64,000 nt of DNA from an uncultured Clostridia bacterium (GTDB taxonomy: Bacteria; Bacillota; Clostridia; TANB77; CAG-465). This document shows positions 17,849-25,709 of the stretch, piece after piece. The translations under genes and the position numbers were made by a program. Under the pieces are notes generated by a model that was given only the letters and a program-made list of their open reading frames with translations, was not told where the DNA came from and did not search any database. The stretch lies in contig CARYZD010000004.1 in NCBI GenBank assembly GCA_949106495.1, positions 79,802-143,801 of the forward strand, in the 5' to 3' direction. How positions within the stretch are numbered: the first letter of the stretch is position 1; every line of letters starts with the position of its first letter.

Positions 17849-18468
17849 TATGCGTACACCTCCTCTAATTTCTTAATAGCTTCTTTAGTTACTACTAATG
17901 AATCATATTTTAATAAATCAAATATATTCATTGTGTTTACTAAAGTAGTTTTTACACCTTCAATGTTTCTAGCTGATGCTTGAACATTTAAGTTTTTCTC
18001 ATTTAACATTACTAAAGCATTGTTAACATTTAAGTTTGTTAAAACATTAACCATGTTTTTAGTTTTTACTTCATTTAATTCTAGTTTATCAACTACAACT
18101 AATTTTCCTTCTTGTACTTTTGAAGTTAGTACAGATTTGAATGCAAGTTGTTTTACTTTTCTAGGAATTGAATATCTATAAGATCTAGGTTTTGGTCCTA
18201 AAGCAATACCACCTTTAATCCATTGTGGAGCTCTTATTGAACCTTGTCTAGCTCTACCAGTTCCTTTTTGTTTCCATGGTTTTCTTCCACCACCACTTAC
18301 TTCAGATCTTGTTTTAGTAGATTGAGTTCCTTGTCTTTGGTTAGCTTGGAAATTAACTAATGCTGTATGAACAGCTACTTCATTAACTTCAATTCCAAAA
18401 ACATTTTCGTTTAACTCAATATCTTCTACTTTTTTACCATCCATATTTAAAACGTCAACTTTTAGCAT
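17848..18468 (-). CDS. rplD: 50S ribosomal protein L4
   Basis: 206 aa; its loop lines the exit tunnel, and in E. coli L4 is the repressor of the S10 operon. The segment SEVSGGGRKPWKQKGTGRAR (about 59-78) is diagnostic. Whether it regulates this operon cannot be told from sequence, but the long leader upstream of rpsJ makes it plausible. Confidence 0.97.
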   Translation of the reverse strand: MLKVDVLNMDGKKVEDIELNENVFGIEVNEVAVHTALVNFQANQRQGTQSTKTRSEVSGGGRKPWKQKGTGRARQGSIRAPQWIKGGIALGPKPRSYRYSIPRKVKQLAFKSVLTSKVQEGKLVVVDKLELNEVKTKNMVNVLTNLNVNNALVMLNEKNLNVQASARNIEGVKTTLVNTMNIFDLLKYDSLVVTKEAIKKLEEVYA

Positions 18469-18487
18469 TTTTTCTCCTCCTTCCCGC

Positions 18488-19114
18488 TTACTTTACACTT
18501 TTTCTTACTCTAACAATAGCTTTTTTAGCTCCTGGAATAGAACCTTTTACTAAAATAACATTTTTGTCAGTATCAACTTTAACAACATCTAAATTTAAAA
18601 TTGTAGATGTTTTGCTTCCCATGTGTCCTGGTAATTTTTTACCTTTAAATACTCTACCTGGAGTTGTTGTAGAACCCATTGAACCTGGTCTTCTATGATA
18701 CATAGAACCATGTCCCATTGGTCCTCTGTGTTGTCCATGTCTTTTGATAACACCTTGGAATCCTTTACCTTTAGATGTTCCTTGAACATCAACAGTATCT
18801 TCTGTAGTGAAAGCATCAACTGTAATTTTGCTTCCAATTTCATATTCATCTACATTTTCTACTCTAATTTCTCTTAGGTATTTTTGAAGTTCAACACCTG
18901 CTTTTGCAAATATTCCTCTGTGAGGTTTGTTTGCGTTTTTTTCTTTAATTTCACCAAAGCTTACTACAATTGCATTGTATCCATCTTTATCTGCAGTTTT
19001 TTTAGCAACTACTGTTAATGGTTGAGCTTCGATTGCTGTTACTGGTATAGCTACTCCATTTTCATCAAATATTTGAGTCATACCAACTTTTCTTCCGTAA
19101 ATTTCTTTTACCAT
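18488..19114 (-). CDS. rplC: 50S ribosomal protein L3
   Basis: 208 aa early-assembly protein. YGRKVGMTQIFDENG and the central GTSKGKGFQGVIKRHG and GSMGSTTTPGRVFKGKK loops are characteristic. It is separated from rpsJ by an unusual structured spacer of about 100 nt. GGGAGG precedes the ATG. Confidence 0.97.
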   Translation of the reverse strand: MVKEIYGRKVGMTQIFDENGVAIPVTAIEAQPLTVVAKKTADKDGYNAIVVSFGEIKEKNANKPHRGIFAKAGVELQKYLREIRVENVDEYEIGSKITVDAFTTEDTVDVQGTSKGKGFQGVIKRHGQHRGPMGHGSMYHRRPGSMGSTTTPGRVFKGKKLPGHMGSKTSTILNLDVVKVDTDKNVILVKGSIPGAKKAIVRVRKSVK

Positions 19115-19140
19115 TTTGATTTCCTCCCTTAAAATTTTTT

Positions 19141-19212
19141 ACTTCATCCAAATTTTAATATCAGGGTATGCCATTGCCTGTAATCAGGATAGCCTATTAA
19201 AATTTTAGAAGT
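19141..19212 (-). promoter_or_regulatory. Structured RNA element in the rpsJ-rplC spacer
   Basis: Read on the minus strand, 5 bp (ACUUC / GAAGU) and then 11 perfect bp (AAAUUUUAAUA / UAUUAAAAUUU) close a 34 nt apical domain. This holds a possible helix GG-C-UAU / AUACC (bulged C) and a hairpin CCUG-AUUA-CAGG. The CAGG can instead pair with a downstream CCUG. No T run follows, so it is not a standard terminator. A cis-regulatory or processing role is inferred. Confidence 0.55.
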
Positions 19213-19215
19213 TTA

Positions 19216-19533
19216 TTATAATTTAACTTCGATGTCTACACCAGCTGGCATATCAATTGACATTAATGCATCAACTGTTGCTTGGTTTGGTGATAATACA
19301 TCAATAACTCTTTTATGAGTTCTCATTTCAAATTGTTCTCTTGAATCTTTATGTTTGTGTGGAGAACGTAATATTGTAATGATTTCTTTTTCAGTAGGTA
19401 GTGGAATTGGACCTGAAACTTCAGAACCAGTTTTTCTAGCTACTTCAACAATTTTTGTTGCCGCTTGTTCAAGCACAACGTGATCATAAGCTTTAAGTCT
19501 TATTCTCATTTTTTTAGTTTGTTCTTTTGACAT
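19216..19533 (-). CDS. rpsJ: 30S ribosomal protein S10
   Basis: 105 aa; also the transcription antitermination factor NusE. KMRIRLKAYDHVVLEQA and the SGPIPLPTEKEIITILRSPHKHKDSREQFE block are diagnostic. It is the first gene of the operon. tuf, which usually precedes it in Firmicutes, is about 19 kb away, and a dedicated promoter and leader are present instead. Confidence 0.97.
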   Translation of the reverse strand: MSKEQTKKMRIRLKAYDHVVLEQAATKIVEVARKTGSEVSGPIPLPTEKEIITILRSPHKHKDSREQFEMRTHKRVIDVLSPNQATVDALMSIDMPAGVDIEVKL

Positions 19534-19539
19534 ATGTAA

Positions 19540-19750
19540 AACACTCCTTTTCTATAGTTTGCCGGTTTGACAAGTTTTACACCACCCCGTGTGTTTCATA
19601 TTTTACATATATTAAAACCAAATTCTACACAAGTAGGAATTTGGCAAATACACGTTAATCTATACTTGCCGCCCGATTTAAAATCAGACATGCTCCATAG
19701 AAGTTCCCTACCTCGCTGGGTAGCCACATTCTACTTCAACGCAAATCAAC
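19540..19750 (-). promoter_or_regulatory. Long structured 5' leader of the S10 operon
   Basis: About 215 nt between the predicted +1 and rpsJ. Minus-strand helices include CUACC / GGUAG inside a GAAGU / ACUUC stem, and GGCAA / UUGCC. A strong hairpin follows (7 + 4 bp with one bulge, arms 19618-19628 and 19633-19644) and runs directly into UUUU. The last looks like an attenuator. The composition is less AT-rich than usual spacers, as expected for conserved RNA. Confidence 0.6.
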
Positions 19751-19756
19751 ATCAAT

Positions 19757-19785
19757 ATTATACACGAGTTATTAAAAAAAATCAA
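19757..19785 (-). promoter_or_regulatory. Promoter of the S10-spc operon
   Basis: Minus strand TTGATT (19780-19785), a 17 bp spacer and TATAAT (19757-19762). It is the only clear promoter for the gene run from rpsJ to secY. Confidence 0.8.
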
Positions 19786-19891
19786 GTATTTTCATTAAAA
19801 ATTATGTAAAAAGATATAAGTTTTTATTGTGATATTTCTTAATATATATTTTTGCTTATTTTTATGCCAAAAAATAGTCTTATTTTTATCA

Positions 19892-19920
19892 TTGAAACAT
19901 TTTTTATTTTGGTGTATCAT
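19892..19920 (+). promoter_or_regulatory. Promoter of the ThyX-like / kinase / folC operon
   Basis: TTGAAA, a 17 bp spacer and TATCAT on the plus strand, 31 bp before the first ATG, which has TAGGAGG upstream. It is divergent from the S10 promoter. Confidence 0.65.
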
Positions 19921-19951
19921 ATTAATAGCGTTTTTAGGAGGTTGATAAAAT

Positions 19952-20608
19952 ATGATAAAAGTAGAAAATTTAGAAGTTCTAAATTTTGAAGGTGCTTTAC
20001 GTGGAATGAGAAACCCTTTAGAATCTTGGAACAAAAGTGATAGTTATTATGATAAAGATACAGGAAAATATGTAATTGGTGAAAAAGATTTAGCTTTAGC
20101 ATTAAAACTTACTAAATCTGGTTCTGACCATTCTAAATTTCTTAGACAAATATTCGTATCAATGGATATAACTGCACCTATGTCTTGGTGGTGGGATTTT
20201 GATACATACAAAGTTGCCACTGTAAGAAATAGTACAAGCAGAATGCATAAGTTAGGTTCAAGACTACTAACTTTTGATGATTTTAGTGTAGACGATGAAC
20301 AAGGTAATATAAATATTACTCCTTTTAGAAAATATGTTTTAGAAGATTTAAATAAAAGAATAGCTGAATTTCAACAATTAAAAAAAGATGGAAAAATGGA
20401 AGAAGCAATGTCTTTATGGCGTGAAATTGTTTTTGATTCTCCACAAAGTTATAATTTTAAATCTACATGGACAGGAAATTATGAAATTATGCGTAATATT
20501 TATAGAGCAAGAAAAAATCATAAACAACGTGAATTTAGAGACTTCTGTAAATATATAGAAGAAAATTTCCCATATAGTGAACTTATCACAATTCCAAGAG
20601 AGGGGTAA
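19952..20608 (+). CDS. ThyX-like protein, possible flavin-dependent thymidylate synthase relative
   Basis: 218 aa. The central region with ITAPMSWWWDFDTYK (about 73-87) and VRNSTSRMHKL (about 90-100) resembles a family of phage and Firmicute proteins that I recall as distantly related to ThyX. The canonical ThyX signature RHRxxSxNExSxRY is not present, so catalysis as a thymidylate synthase is not established. The C-terminal part is helical and charged. It begins an operon with a nucleotide-kinase-like gene and folC, which fits a role in thymidylate or folate metabolism. The family name is tentative. Confidence 0.5.
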   Translation: MIKVENLEVLNFEGALRGMRNPLESWNKSDSYYDKDTGKYVIGEKDLALALKLTKSGSDHSKFLRQIFVSMDITAPMSWWWDFDTYKVATVRNSTSRMHKLGSRLLTFDDFSVDDEQGNINITPFRKYVLEDLNKRIAEFQQLKKDGKMEEAMSLWREIVFDSPQSYNFKSTWTGNYEIMRNIYRARKNHKQREFRDFCKYIEENFPYSELITIPREG

Positions 20609-20614
20609 TTAAAT

Positions 20615-21190
20615 ATGGCAAATTCAAAACTAATTATAGTTGAAGGGGCACAAGGTGCAGGAAAAACAACTGTAACAGATTTTATTAGACATGGCTTAAA
20701 ATATACTAATTTATATAGATTATATGGAACATCAGATAGTTCTCCTGCTGGGAAACAAAAAGCAGAAGATATGTATTATGATTTAATAGATTATATAAAA
20801 AAATTAGAAAATAAAAGTATAAACTTACTTTTTGACAGAACTTTTTTTACAGAAGAGATTTATTGTAGATTAAATTTTAAAGAATATAAATTTACTGATG
20901 TATATGAAAAATTATTAGAAAAATTTAGTAAATTAGATTTTGATATCTACTATATAACATTATATTTAGAAGATACAAATTTATTTACTACAAGGCTTCA
21001 AAGAGATAAAAAAGCTGTGGTTGATTACGCAAAATTTAATATTCAAAGTAGCATAAATCAGCAAGAGCAATACCTTAAGATGGCAGACGAAATTTTATCA
21101 AAATATTCAAATATTAAAGTTTTTAAAGTATCTAATGATACTAACGAAGAAGAATTAAAAAATAAAATTAAAAATATACTTGATTTTTAA
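20615..21190 (+). CDS. P-loop deoxynucleoside or thymidylate kinase-like protein
   Basis: 191 aa. Walker A GAQGAGKTT lies at about 11-19, a DRTFFTEEIY segment at about 73-82 matches the DR(S/T) motif of deoxynucleoside and dTMP kinases, and a lid-like TRLQRDK lies at about 128-134. It probably phosphorylates a nucleoside or nucleotide; the exact substrate cannot be read. It starts 6 nt after the ThyX-like gene (GAGGGG RBS) and is followed by folC. Confidence 0.65.
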   Translation: MANSKLIIVEGAQGAGKTTVTDFIRHGLKYTNLYRLYGTSDSSPAGKQKAEDMYYDLIDYIKKLENKSINLLFDRTFFTEEIYCRLNFKEYKFTDVYEKLLEKFSKLDFDIYYITLYLEDTNLFTTRLQRDKKAVVDYAKFNIQSSINQQEQYLKMADEILSKYSNIKVFKVSNDTNEEELKNKIKNILDF

Positions 21191-21221
21191 AATCCATCTT
21201 AGTTATATATGGAGGTTAAAC

Positions 21222-22502
21222 ATGACAAATAACGAAATAATATCTTATATATATAAAGATAGAAAAAGAAATTCACAAAAAAATGATAATCAACGAATGA
21301 TTACATTAATGGAAAAACTAGGAAATCCACAAAATGATTTAAAGTTTATACATATTGCTGGAAGCTGTGGAAAAGGTTCAACAACCACTATGATGGCAAA
21401 TGTATTAAAAAACAGTGGATACAAAGTAGGAAAATTTATATCACCTTTTGTAATATCATTTAATGAAAGAATTCAAATTAACAATATATTTATATCAAAT
21501 GAAGAAATAGAAAAATATATAGAAAAAATAAATCCTATTATTTTAGAAATGGAAAATAATGGTGATGCTCCTAATGGATTTGAAATCATCACAGCAATTG
21601 CATTTATGTACTATAAAGATAATGATTGCGATTTTGTATGTTTAGAAGTTGGTATGGGGGGAAGACTTGACCCTACAAACATAATATCAACTACTATTTT
21701 ATCAATTATAACATTAATAGATTTTGATCATACTAGATTTTTAGGAAACACTTTAGAAGAAATTGCATCAGAAAAATGTGGAATAATAAAAAAAGATAAA
21801 ATAACTATAACTTACCCTAAACAAGAAAAATCAGTACTAGATACAATCCGAAAATATTGTTCTAAAAACAATAATAAACTTTATATTCCAAGTTTAAAAT
21901 TATTAGATATTATAAAAAGTAACCACAATATTAACTATTTTAGTTATAAAGGTAACTTTTATAAATTGAATTTAATTGGAGAATATCAAATATATAATGC
22001 TTTAATGGTTATTTTAGCATCAAATGTTTTGGTAACATTAGGATATAAAATTCCTTTTTCTGCAATTAATACAGGACTATTTGATTCATCTTTTTCTGCA
22101 AGACTTGAAAAAATACAGGATAATCCTACTATATTCCTTGATGGCTCACATAATATTGCTGGTGCTAGGTCACTTAAAAATTTCTTACATGAATATAAAG
22201 GAAAGAAAAATTATGCTATTATGTCCTTTACCGAAGGAAAAGATTACAAAGCTTTCTTAAATGAAATTAGCTCATATTTTCAAGAAATTGTTTTTGTACA
22301 ATATAAAAACGAATATAAAACATCTGAACAAATTGATAATTTACTAGAAATTGCTAAAAAGCTAAATATAAATGCTACTTCATTTAATACAGTAAAAGAA
22401 GCAAATCAATATCTTATTAGCAAAGAAAATGTCGACTTAATACTTATAACTGGTTCACTATATTTAGCATCAGAATATAGAAATATGTTAACAGAAGAAT
22501 AG
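21222..22502 (+). CDS. folC: Folylpolyglutamate synthase / dihydrofolate synthase FolC
   Basis: Mur-ligase-family enzyme that adds glutamate to folates (and to dihydropteroate if bifunctional). The 426 aa protein has the P-loop GSCGKGSTT, FISPFVISFNERIQIN, the GMGGRLDPTN substrate loop, LIDFDHTRFLG, and the C-terminal LDGSHNIAGARSL. I start at the ATG at 21222, preceded by GGAGG; an in-frame ATG further upstream overlaps the kinase gene. As third gene of the operon it supports a folate/thymidylate theme. Confidence 0.92.
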   Translation: MTNNEIISYIYKDRKRNSQKNDNQRMITLMEKLGNPQNDLKFIHIAGSCGKGSTTTMMANVLKNSGYKVGKFISPFVISFNERIQINNIFISNEEIEKYIEKINPIILEMENNGDAPNGFEIITAIAFMYYKDNDCDFVCLEVGMGGRLDPTNIISTTILSIITLIDFDHTRFLGNTLEEIASEKCGIIKKDKITITYPKQEKSVLDTIRKYCSKNNNKLYIPSLKLLDIIKSNHNINYFSYKGNFYKLNLIGEYQIYNALMVILASNVLVTLGYKIPFSAINTGLFDSSFSARLEKIQDNPTIFLDGSHNIAGARSLKNFLHEYKGKKNYAIMSFTEGKDYKAFLNEISSYFQEIVFVQYKNEYKTSEQIDNLLEIAKKLNINATSFNTVKEANQYLISKENVDLILITGSLYLASEYRNMLTEE

Positions 22503-22528
22503 TTTTTTATTATTTTTAGACAAATGTC

Positions 22529-22557
22529 TTGATTTTTATTCACACTTATGTTAAAAT
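22529..22557 (+). promoter_or_regulatory. Promoter of rpsT
   Basis: TTGATT, a 17 bp spacer and TAAAAT, about 35 nt upstream of the AAGGAGGTG ribosome binding site. Confidence 0.7.
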
Positions 22558-22600
22558 GTTTAAGTAAATTGTTAACGTACGCATAAGGAGGTGCAATTTA

Positions 22601-22855
22601 ATGCCAAATATTAAATCAGCTAAAAAAAGAGTAAAAGTTATTGAAGCAAAAACTTTACAAAACAGAGCAACTAAAAAAGCTTACAAAGAAGCTGTTAAAG
22701 CTTTTGAAGCAGCTGTTAAAGAAAATGCTAGCAATAAAGATGAATTATACAATGAAGCTATTAGCAAAATAGACAAAGCTTGGACTAAAGGTGTATTAGC
22801 TAAAAATACTGCATCTAGAAAAAAATCAAGCCTTGCTAAAATGTTAAATAAGTAA
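22601..22855 (+). CDS. rpsT: 30S ribosomal protein S20
   Basis: 84 aa helical-bundle protein that binds 16S rRNA. MPNIKSAKKRVKVIEAKTLQNRATK and the C-terminal KGVLAKNTASRKKSSLAKMLNK are typical. It is a single-gene unit with its own promoter and terminator. Confidence 0.96.
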   Translation: MPNIKSAKKRVKVIEAKTLQNRATKKAYKEAVKAFEAAVKENASNKDELYNEAISKIDKAWTKGVLAKNTASRKKSSLAKMLNK

Positions 22856-22866
22856 TTTAATAAATA

Positions 22867-22901
22867 AAAAGTCATTCTAACGAATGGCTTTTATTTTTTT
22901 G
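22867..22901 (+). terminator. rpsT terminator, probably shared with yabG
   Basis: Stem AAAAGTCATTC / GAATGGCTTTT (one G-U pair, loop TAAC) with T runs on both sides. It can serve both convergent genes. Confidence 0.8.
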
Positions 22902-22914
22902 TCAGAATTATACA

Positions 22915-23808
22915 TTATAATCCTGGCATTCCTATTCTATATACACCTTTTGTTTGTAATCCTCCAATTCCACTTATTCCTTCTCTTGTATTTGAAATTA
23001 TATTTTCAAGTGGTACATATTCATTAACTGGAGTATATGCTACATTTTCAGCTACTATCATTGGATCCATCATATCTATTAAAACTCTTTTTGGTGCACT
23101 AGCAAAATTTGCTCCAGCAGATATAATCGCTTCATAATAGCTTTGACATGCTCCTGCAAATATAACTAAGTTATCTAAGTTATGTTCATACCTTCTTGCT
23201 TCAAGTACAGATTGAACAAAGTATTTTGAATTCTTATAATTGTCTATATTATATATATCATTTCTTCTTTTAATAAACGCGTCATGTCCCGTAAGAACCA
23301 GTATATCTGGTTTATATTTTTGAAGTAATGTATATACTTGTTTATATTGTTCTTTTTCTTCGATATTAAATACATGAGCTATCATTCCCATCTTTTTATA
23401 AAGTTCCCTACACTGATTACAGTATTCTTCATCTCCATCAATATGAAGAACTGAACCTGGTCTTTTATATGTAGTTTCTTTTTGATATAAATTCAAAGAG
23501 TTGTTTTCTCTAAAAATTATTTTATTATAGTTATAATTGTTATTGTACTTTTTATTTTTTATATTATTATATGACCTATCAAGTCTTGTTCTTCTAGATT
23601 TTTCAATATTATTTAATCTCATTTCTAGCTCTTGTTTACTAATTAATTTTAAATCAAATTCTTGGGCATCTGCAAGTATTCTACATGTTATTCCTACTAA
23701 ATCTACTATTCCATTTGGATGAATATTAGTTATCCTAAATAGTACATCATAATTATATGATTTTCTAGCAACTATATCTCCTATTTTAAAGTTTGACAAG
23801 TAAATCAC
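22915..23808 (-). CDS. yabG: Sporulation-specific protease YabG
   Basis: Cysteine-type peptidase (family U57) that processes spore-coat and morphogenetic proteins. The 297 aa protein has the N-terminal KIGDIVARKSYNYDVLFRI, a central basic Asn/Lys-rich stretch (about 75-110), and the conserved block VLHIDGDEEYCNQCRELYKK, DILVLTGHDAF and VIFAGACQSYYEAIISAGANFASAPKR. It is convergent with rpsT. Late mother-cell expression is expected from the family; no clear promoter was assigned. Confidence 0.92.
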   Translation of the reverse strand: MIYLSNFKIGDIVARKSYNYDVLFRITNIHPNGIVDLVGITCRILADAQEFDLKLISKQELEMRLNNIEKSRRTRLDRSYNNIKNKKYNNNYNYNKIIFRENNSLNLYQKETTYKRPGSVLHIDGDEEYCNQCRELYKKMGMIAHVFNIEEKEQYKQVYTLLQKYKPDILVLTGHDAFIKRRNDIYNIDNYKNSKYFVQSVLEARRYEHNLDNLVIFAGACQSYYEAIISAGANFASAPKRVLIDMMDPMIVAENVAYTPVNEYVPLENIISNTREGISGIGGLQTKGVYRIGMPGL

Positions 23809-23844
23809 CTCAAAATATTATATGCAAATAAAAAATCATACGTG

Positions 23845-23876
23845 AAAAAACAGAGCATATATTAATGCTCTGTTTT
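23845..23876 (-). terminator. Terminator of the rpsF-ssb-rpsR operon
   Basis: Stem ACAGAGCAT / ATGCTCTGT flanked by A and T runs, just after the rpsR stop. Confidence 0.8.
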
Positions 23877-23879
23877 ATA

Positions 23880-24137
23880 TTATTTAACTGTATATGGTAA
23901 TAAAGCAATTGTTCTTGCTCTTTTAACAGCTTCAGTTACTTTTCTTTGATGTTTAGCGCAACATCCAGTTACTCTTCTTGGAAGTATTTTACCTTTGTCG
24001 CTAACATATTTTCTTAACTTTTCAGCGTCTTTGTAATCTATTTCTTCGATTTTTTCAGCACAGAATACACAAACTTTTTTTCTTGGTCTTCTGTATGGTT
24101 TATCGTTTTTAGCGCCTCTTTTTTTGTTATCAGCCAT
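23880..24137 (-). CDS. rpsR: 30S ribosomal protein S18
   Basis: About 85 aa partner of S6. It has a basic N-terminus, CVFC followed by CC (VTGCCAKHQRK), a four-Cys form consistent with zinc binding, and the terminal RARTIALLPYT. I start at the ATG at 24137; the in-frame extension begins with a TTG that overlaps the GGAGG. Confidence 0.95.
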   Translation of the reverse strand: MADNKKRGAKNDKPYRRPRKKVCVFCAEKIEEIDYKDAEKLRKYVSDKGKILPRRVTGCCAKHQRKVTEAVKRARTIALLPYTVK

Positions 24138-24167
24138 TTTTAATTTTCCTCCTATCAACTAATTTAA

Positions 24168-24575
24168 TTAAAATGGTAAATCATCTGTATCATCTACAGT
24201 GATAAATTCACCATCCATACTAGATGAAGGTACTCCTTCTGCCATGCCTTGATCTCTTCTAGAGTCTGCAAAATATGCATTTTCGACAATAAAATCTGTA
24301 GCATATCTTTTTTGACCATTTTGATCATCCCATGATCTATTTTGGATTCTTCCTTCGACTAATACTTGTTGTCCTTTTCTGTAATATTTTGAACAGAAAT
24401 CTGCAAGTTTTCCAAAAGCAGTTAGATTAAAGAAATCTGTTTTTCTTTCTCCATTAGCATCAGCAAATCTTCTATTTACTGCAAGAGAAAAAGTTGATAC
24501 TTGTGTATTACTATTAGGTAACACTCTTGATTCAGGATCTCTTGTTAATCTTCCCATAAATTGAAATTTATTCAT
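24168..24575 (-). CDS. ssb: Single-stranded DNA-binding protein
   Basis: 135 aa OB-fold protein (about 1-105) starting MNKFQFMGRLTRDPE. The acidic interaction tail ends in DDLPF, the form that recruits replication and repair proteins. The glutamine/glycine linker is short for the family. It has the canonical place between rpsF and rpsR. Confidence 0.96.
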   Translation of the reverse strand: MNKFQFMGRLTRDPESRVLPNSNTQVSTFSLAVNRRFADANGERKTDFFNLTAFGKLADFCSKYYRKGQQVLVEGRIQNRSWDDQNGQKRYATDFIVENAYFADSRRDQGMAEGVPSSSMDGEFITVDDTDDLPF

Positions 24576-24591
24576 TTCATTACCCCCTATA

Positions 24592-24876
24592 TTAGTCTTC
24601 TAATTTAACTATCATGTGTTTTAGAACTGTTTCATCTAGTTTTAGAACTCTATCAAGCTCAGCAATAAATTCTGGTTTTGCTGTAAATGTAAATAATGTG
24701 TAGAAACCTTCATTTTGTTTTTTAATTTCATAAGCAAAAGTTTTTTTACCCCATTCTTCAACATTTGTAAGCTCGCCATTAGCTGAAACTAATTCTTTCA
24801 TTCTTTCACCAAAAGCAGCCATAGCTTCTTCAGATGCATTAGCTGAAAGTATTATAACTGATTCATATCTATTCAT
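24592..24876 (-). CDS. rpsF: 30S ribosomal protein S6
   Basis: 94 aa, the standard length for Firmicutes. It starts MNRYESVIILSANASEEA and has the conserved EWGKKTFAYEIKKQNEGFYTLF split by a short turn. It is the first gene of rpsF-ssb-rpsR. GAGGAGGTG is the RBS. Confidence 0.96.
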   Translation of the reverse strand: MNRYESVIILSANASEEAMAAFGERMKELVSANGELTNVEEWGKKTFAYEIKKQNEGFYTLFTFTAKPEFIAELDRVLKLDETVLKHMIVKLED

Positions 24877-24905
24877 GACTTAACTCACCTCCTCATGGAC
24901 TTCTG

Positions 24906-24923
24906 ACTATACATATGTATAGT
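24906..24923 (-). promoter_or_regulatory. Leader hairpin of the rpsF operon
   Basis: A perfect 18 nt palindrome, ACTATACATATGTATAGT, lies in the short leader between the promoter and rpsF. Many bacteria control this operon by binding of the S6:S18 complex to a leader hairpin with a CCG trinucleotide. I see the hairpin but not a clear CCG. Confidence 0.45.
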
Positions 24924-24943
24924 AAGGAATTTTTACATGCAAC

Positions 24944-24972
24944 ATTATACCACATTATTATGTAATTTGCAA
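24944..24972 (-). promoter_or_regulatory. Promoter of rpsF-ssb-rpsR
   Basis: Minus strand TTGCAA, a 17 bp spacer and TATAAT, back to back with the divergent mecA promoter. Confidence 0.75.
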
Positions 24973-25016
24973 CATTTATTGGTTATTTATTTTAAACTTC
25001 CAAGCATACAATTATA

Positions 25017-25045
25017 TTGACATTGTAACTTATTAATTATATAAT
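25017..25045 (+). promoter_or_regulatory. Consensus promoter of mecA
   Basis: TTGACA (25017-25022), a 17 bp spacer and TATAAT (25040-25045): a perfect match to the housekeeping sigma consensus. Confidence 0.85.
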
Positions 25046-25090
25046 ACATATTATTAATTATGAAAGTAACTCTATAGGAGGACTGATAAC

Positions 25091-25681
25091 ATGAAAGTTG
25101 AAAAAGTTAATGACAATAAAGTAAAAATAATTCTATCATTTGAAGAATTAGAAATGAGAAATATAACCATAAACGATATTGAAAAAAATAATTCTGCTGC
25201 ACGTAATTTATTTACAAGCTTAATAGAAGAAAATAACTTAGATGAAGATTTTGGTTGTGAGGATGTACAGCTTTTTATAGAAGCAAGTTCAGATAATACT
25301 AATACTTTTATATTAACTATCACTAAAACAGACTATTTACCAGATATTAGCGATTATTCCAAAAACGAGAATAAAATGCTTTATAGGGTAGACTCTAGAC
25401 TTTTCGAATTCAATTCCTTAGATACAATCTTAGATTTTTGCAAAATTGCTAAAGACGAAAATCTTTTCTTTGGAAAAAATTCACTATATAAATATGAAGA
25501 TAAATATTTTATTCTATTTAGTGATAATGCAATAAAAAATAAAAAATTTATTAAAACTTTTGTTATGATAAGCGAATATACTTCAAGGTACTTTTCCTAC
25601 GACCTTTATTATAAAACACTCATAGAAAAAGGAAAAATTATTGTTGCAAATAGAGCTTTACAAAAACTCATTAATATTTAA
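25091..25681 (+). CDS. mecA: Adaptor protein MecA
   Basis: Adaptor that delivers substrates (ComK in Bacillus) to the ClpC ATPase for ClpCP degradation. The 196 aa protein has an N-terminal substrate-binding domain (MKVEKVNDNKVKIILSFEEL, with IEASSDNTNTFILTITK near 70-86), a linker, and a C-terminal ClpC-binding domain from about 110 (YRVDSRLFEFNSLDTILDF). GGAGG precedes the ATG. Its targets here are unknown; ComEA is encoded nearby. Confidence 0.9.
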   Translation: MKVEKVNDNKVKIILSFEELEMRNITINDIEKNNSAARNLFTSLIEENNLDEDFGCEDVQLFIEASSDNTNTFILTITKTDYLPDISDYSKNENKMLYRVDSRLFEFNSLDTILDFCKIAKDENLFFGKNSLYKYEDKYFILFSDNAIKNKKFIKTFVMISEYTSRYFSYDLYYKTLIEKGKIIVANRALQKLINI

Positions 25682-25682
25682 C

Positions 25683-25708
25683 CAGGCTTTTAGCCTGTAT
25701 TTTTTTGG
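25683..25708 (+). terminator. mecA terminator
   Basis: Stem CAGGCT / AGCCTG with a 3 nt loop, starting right at the stop codon and followed by a T-rich run (TATTTTTTT). Confidence 0.8.
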
Positions 25709-25709
25709 A

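Noticed and set aside
19141..19212. The rpsJ-rplC hairpin as a simple terminator
   Set aside because: The long stem is followed by GGAUGAAGU, not by a U run, and the downstream operon has no other promoter.
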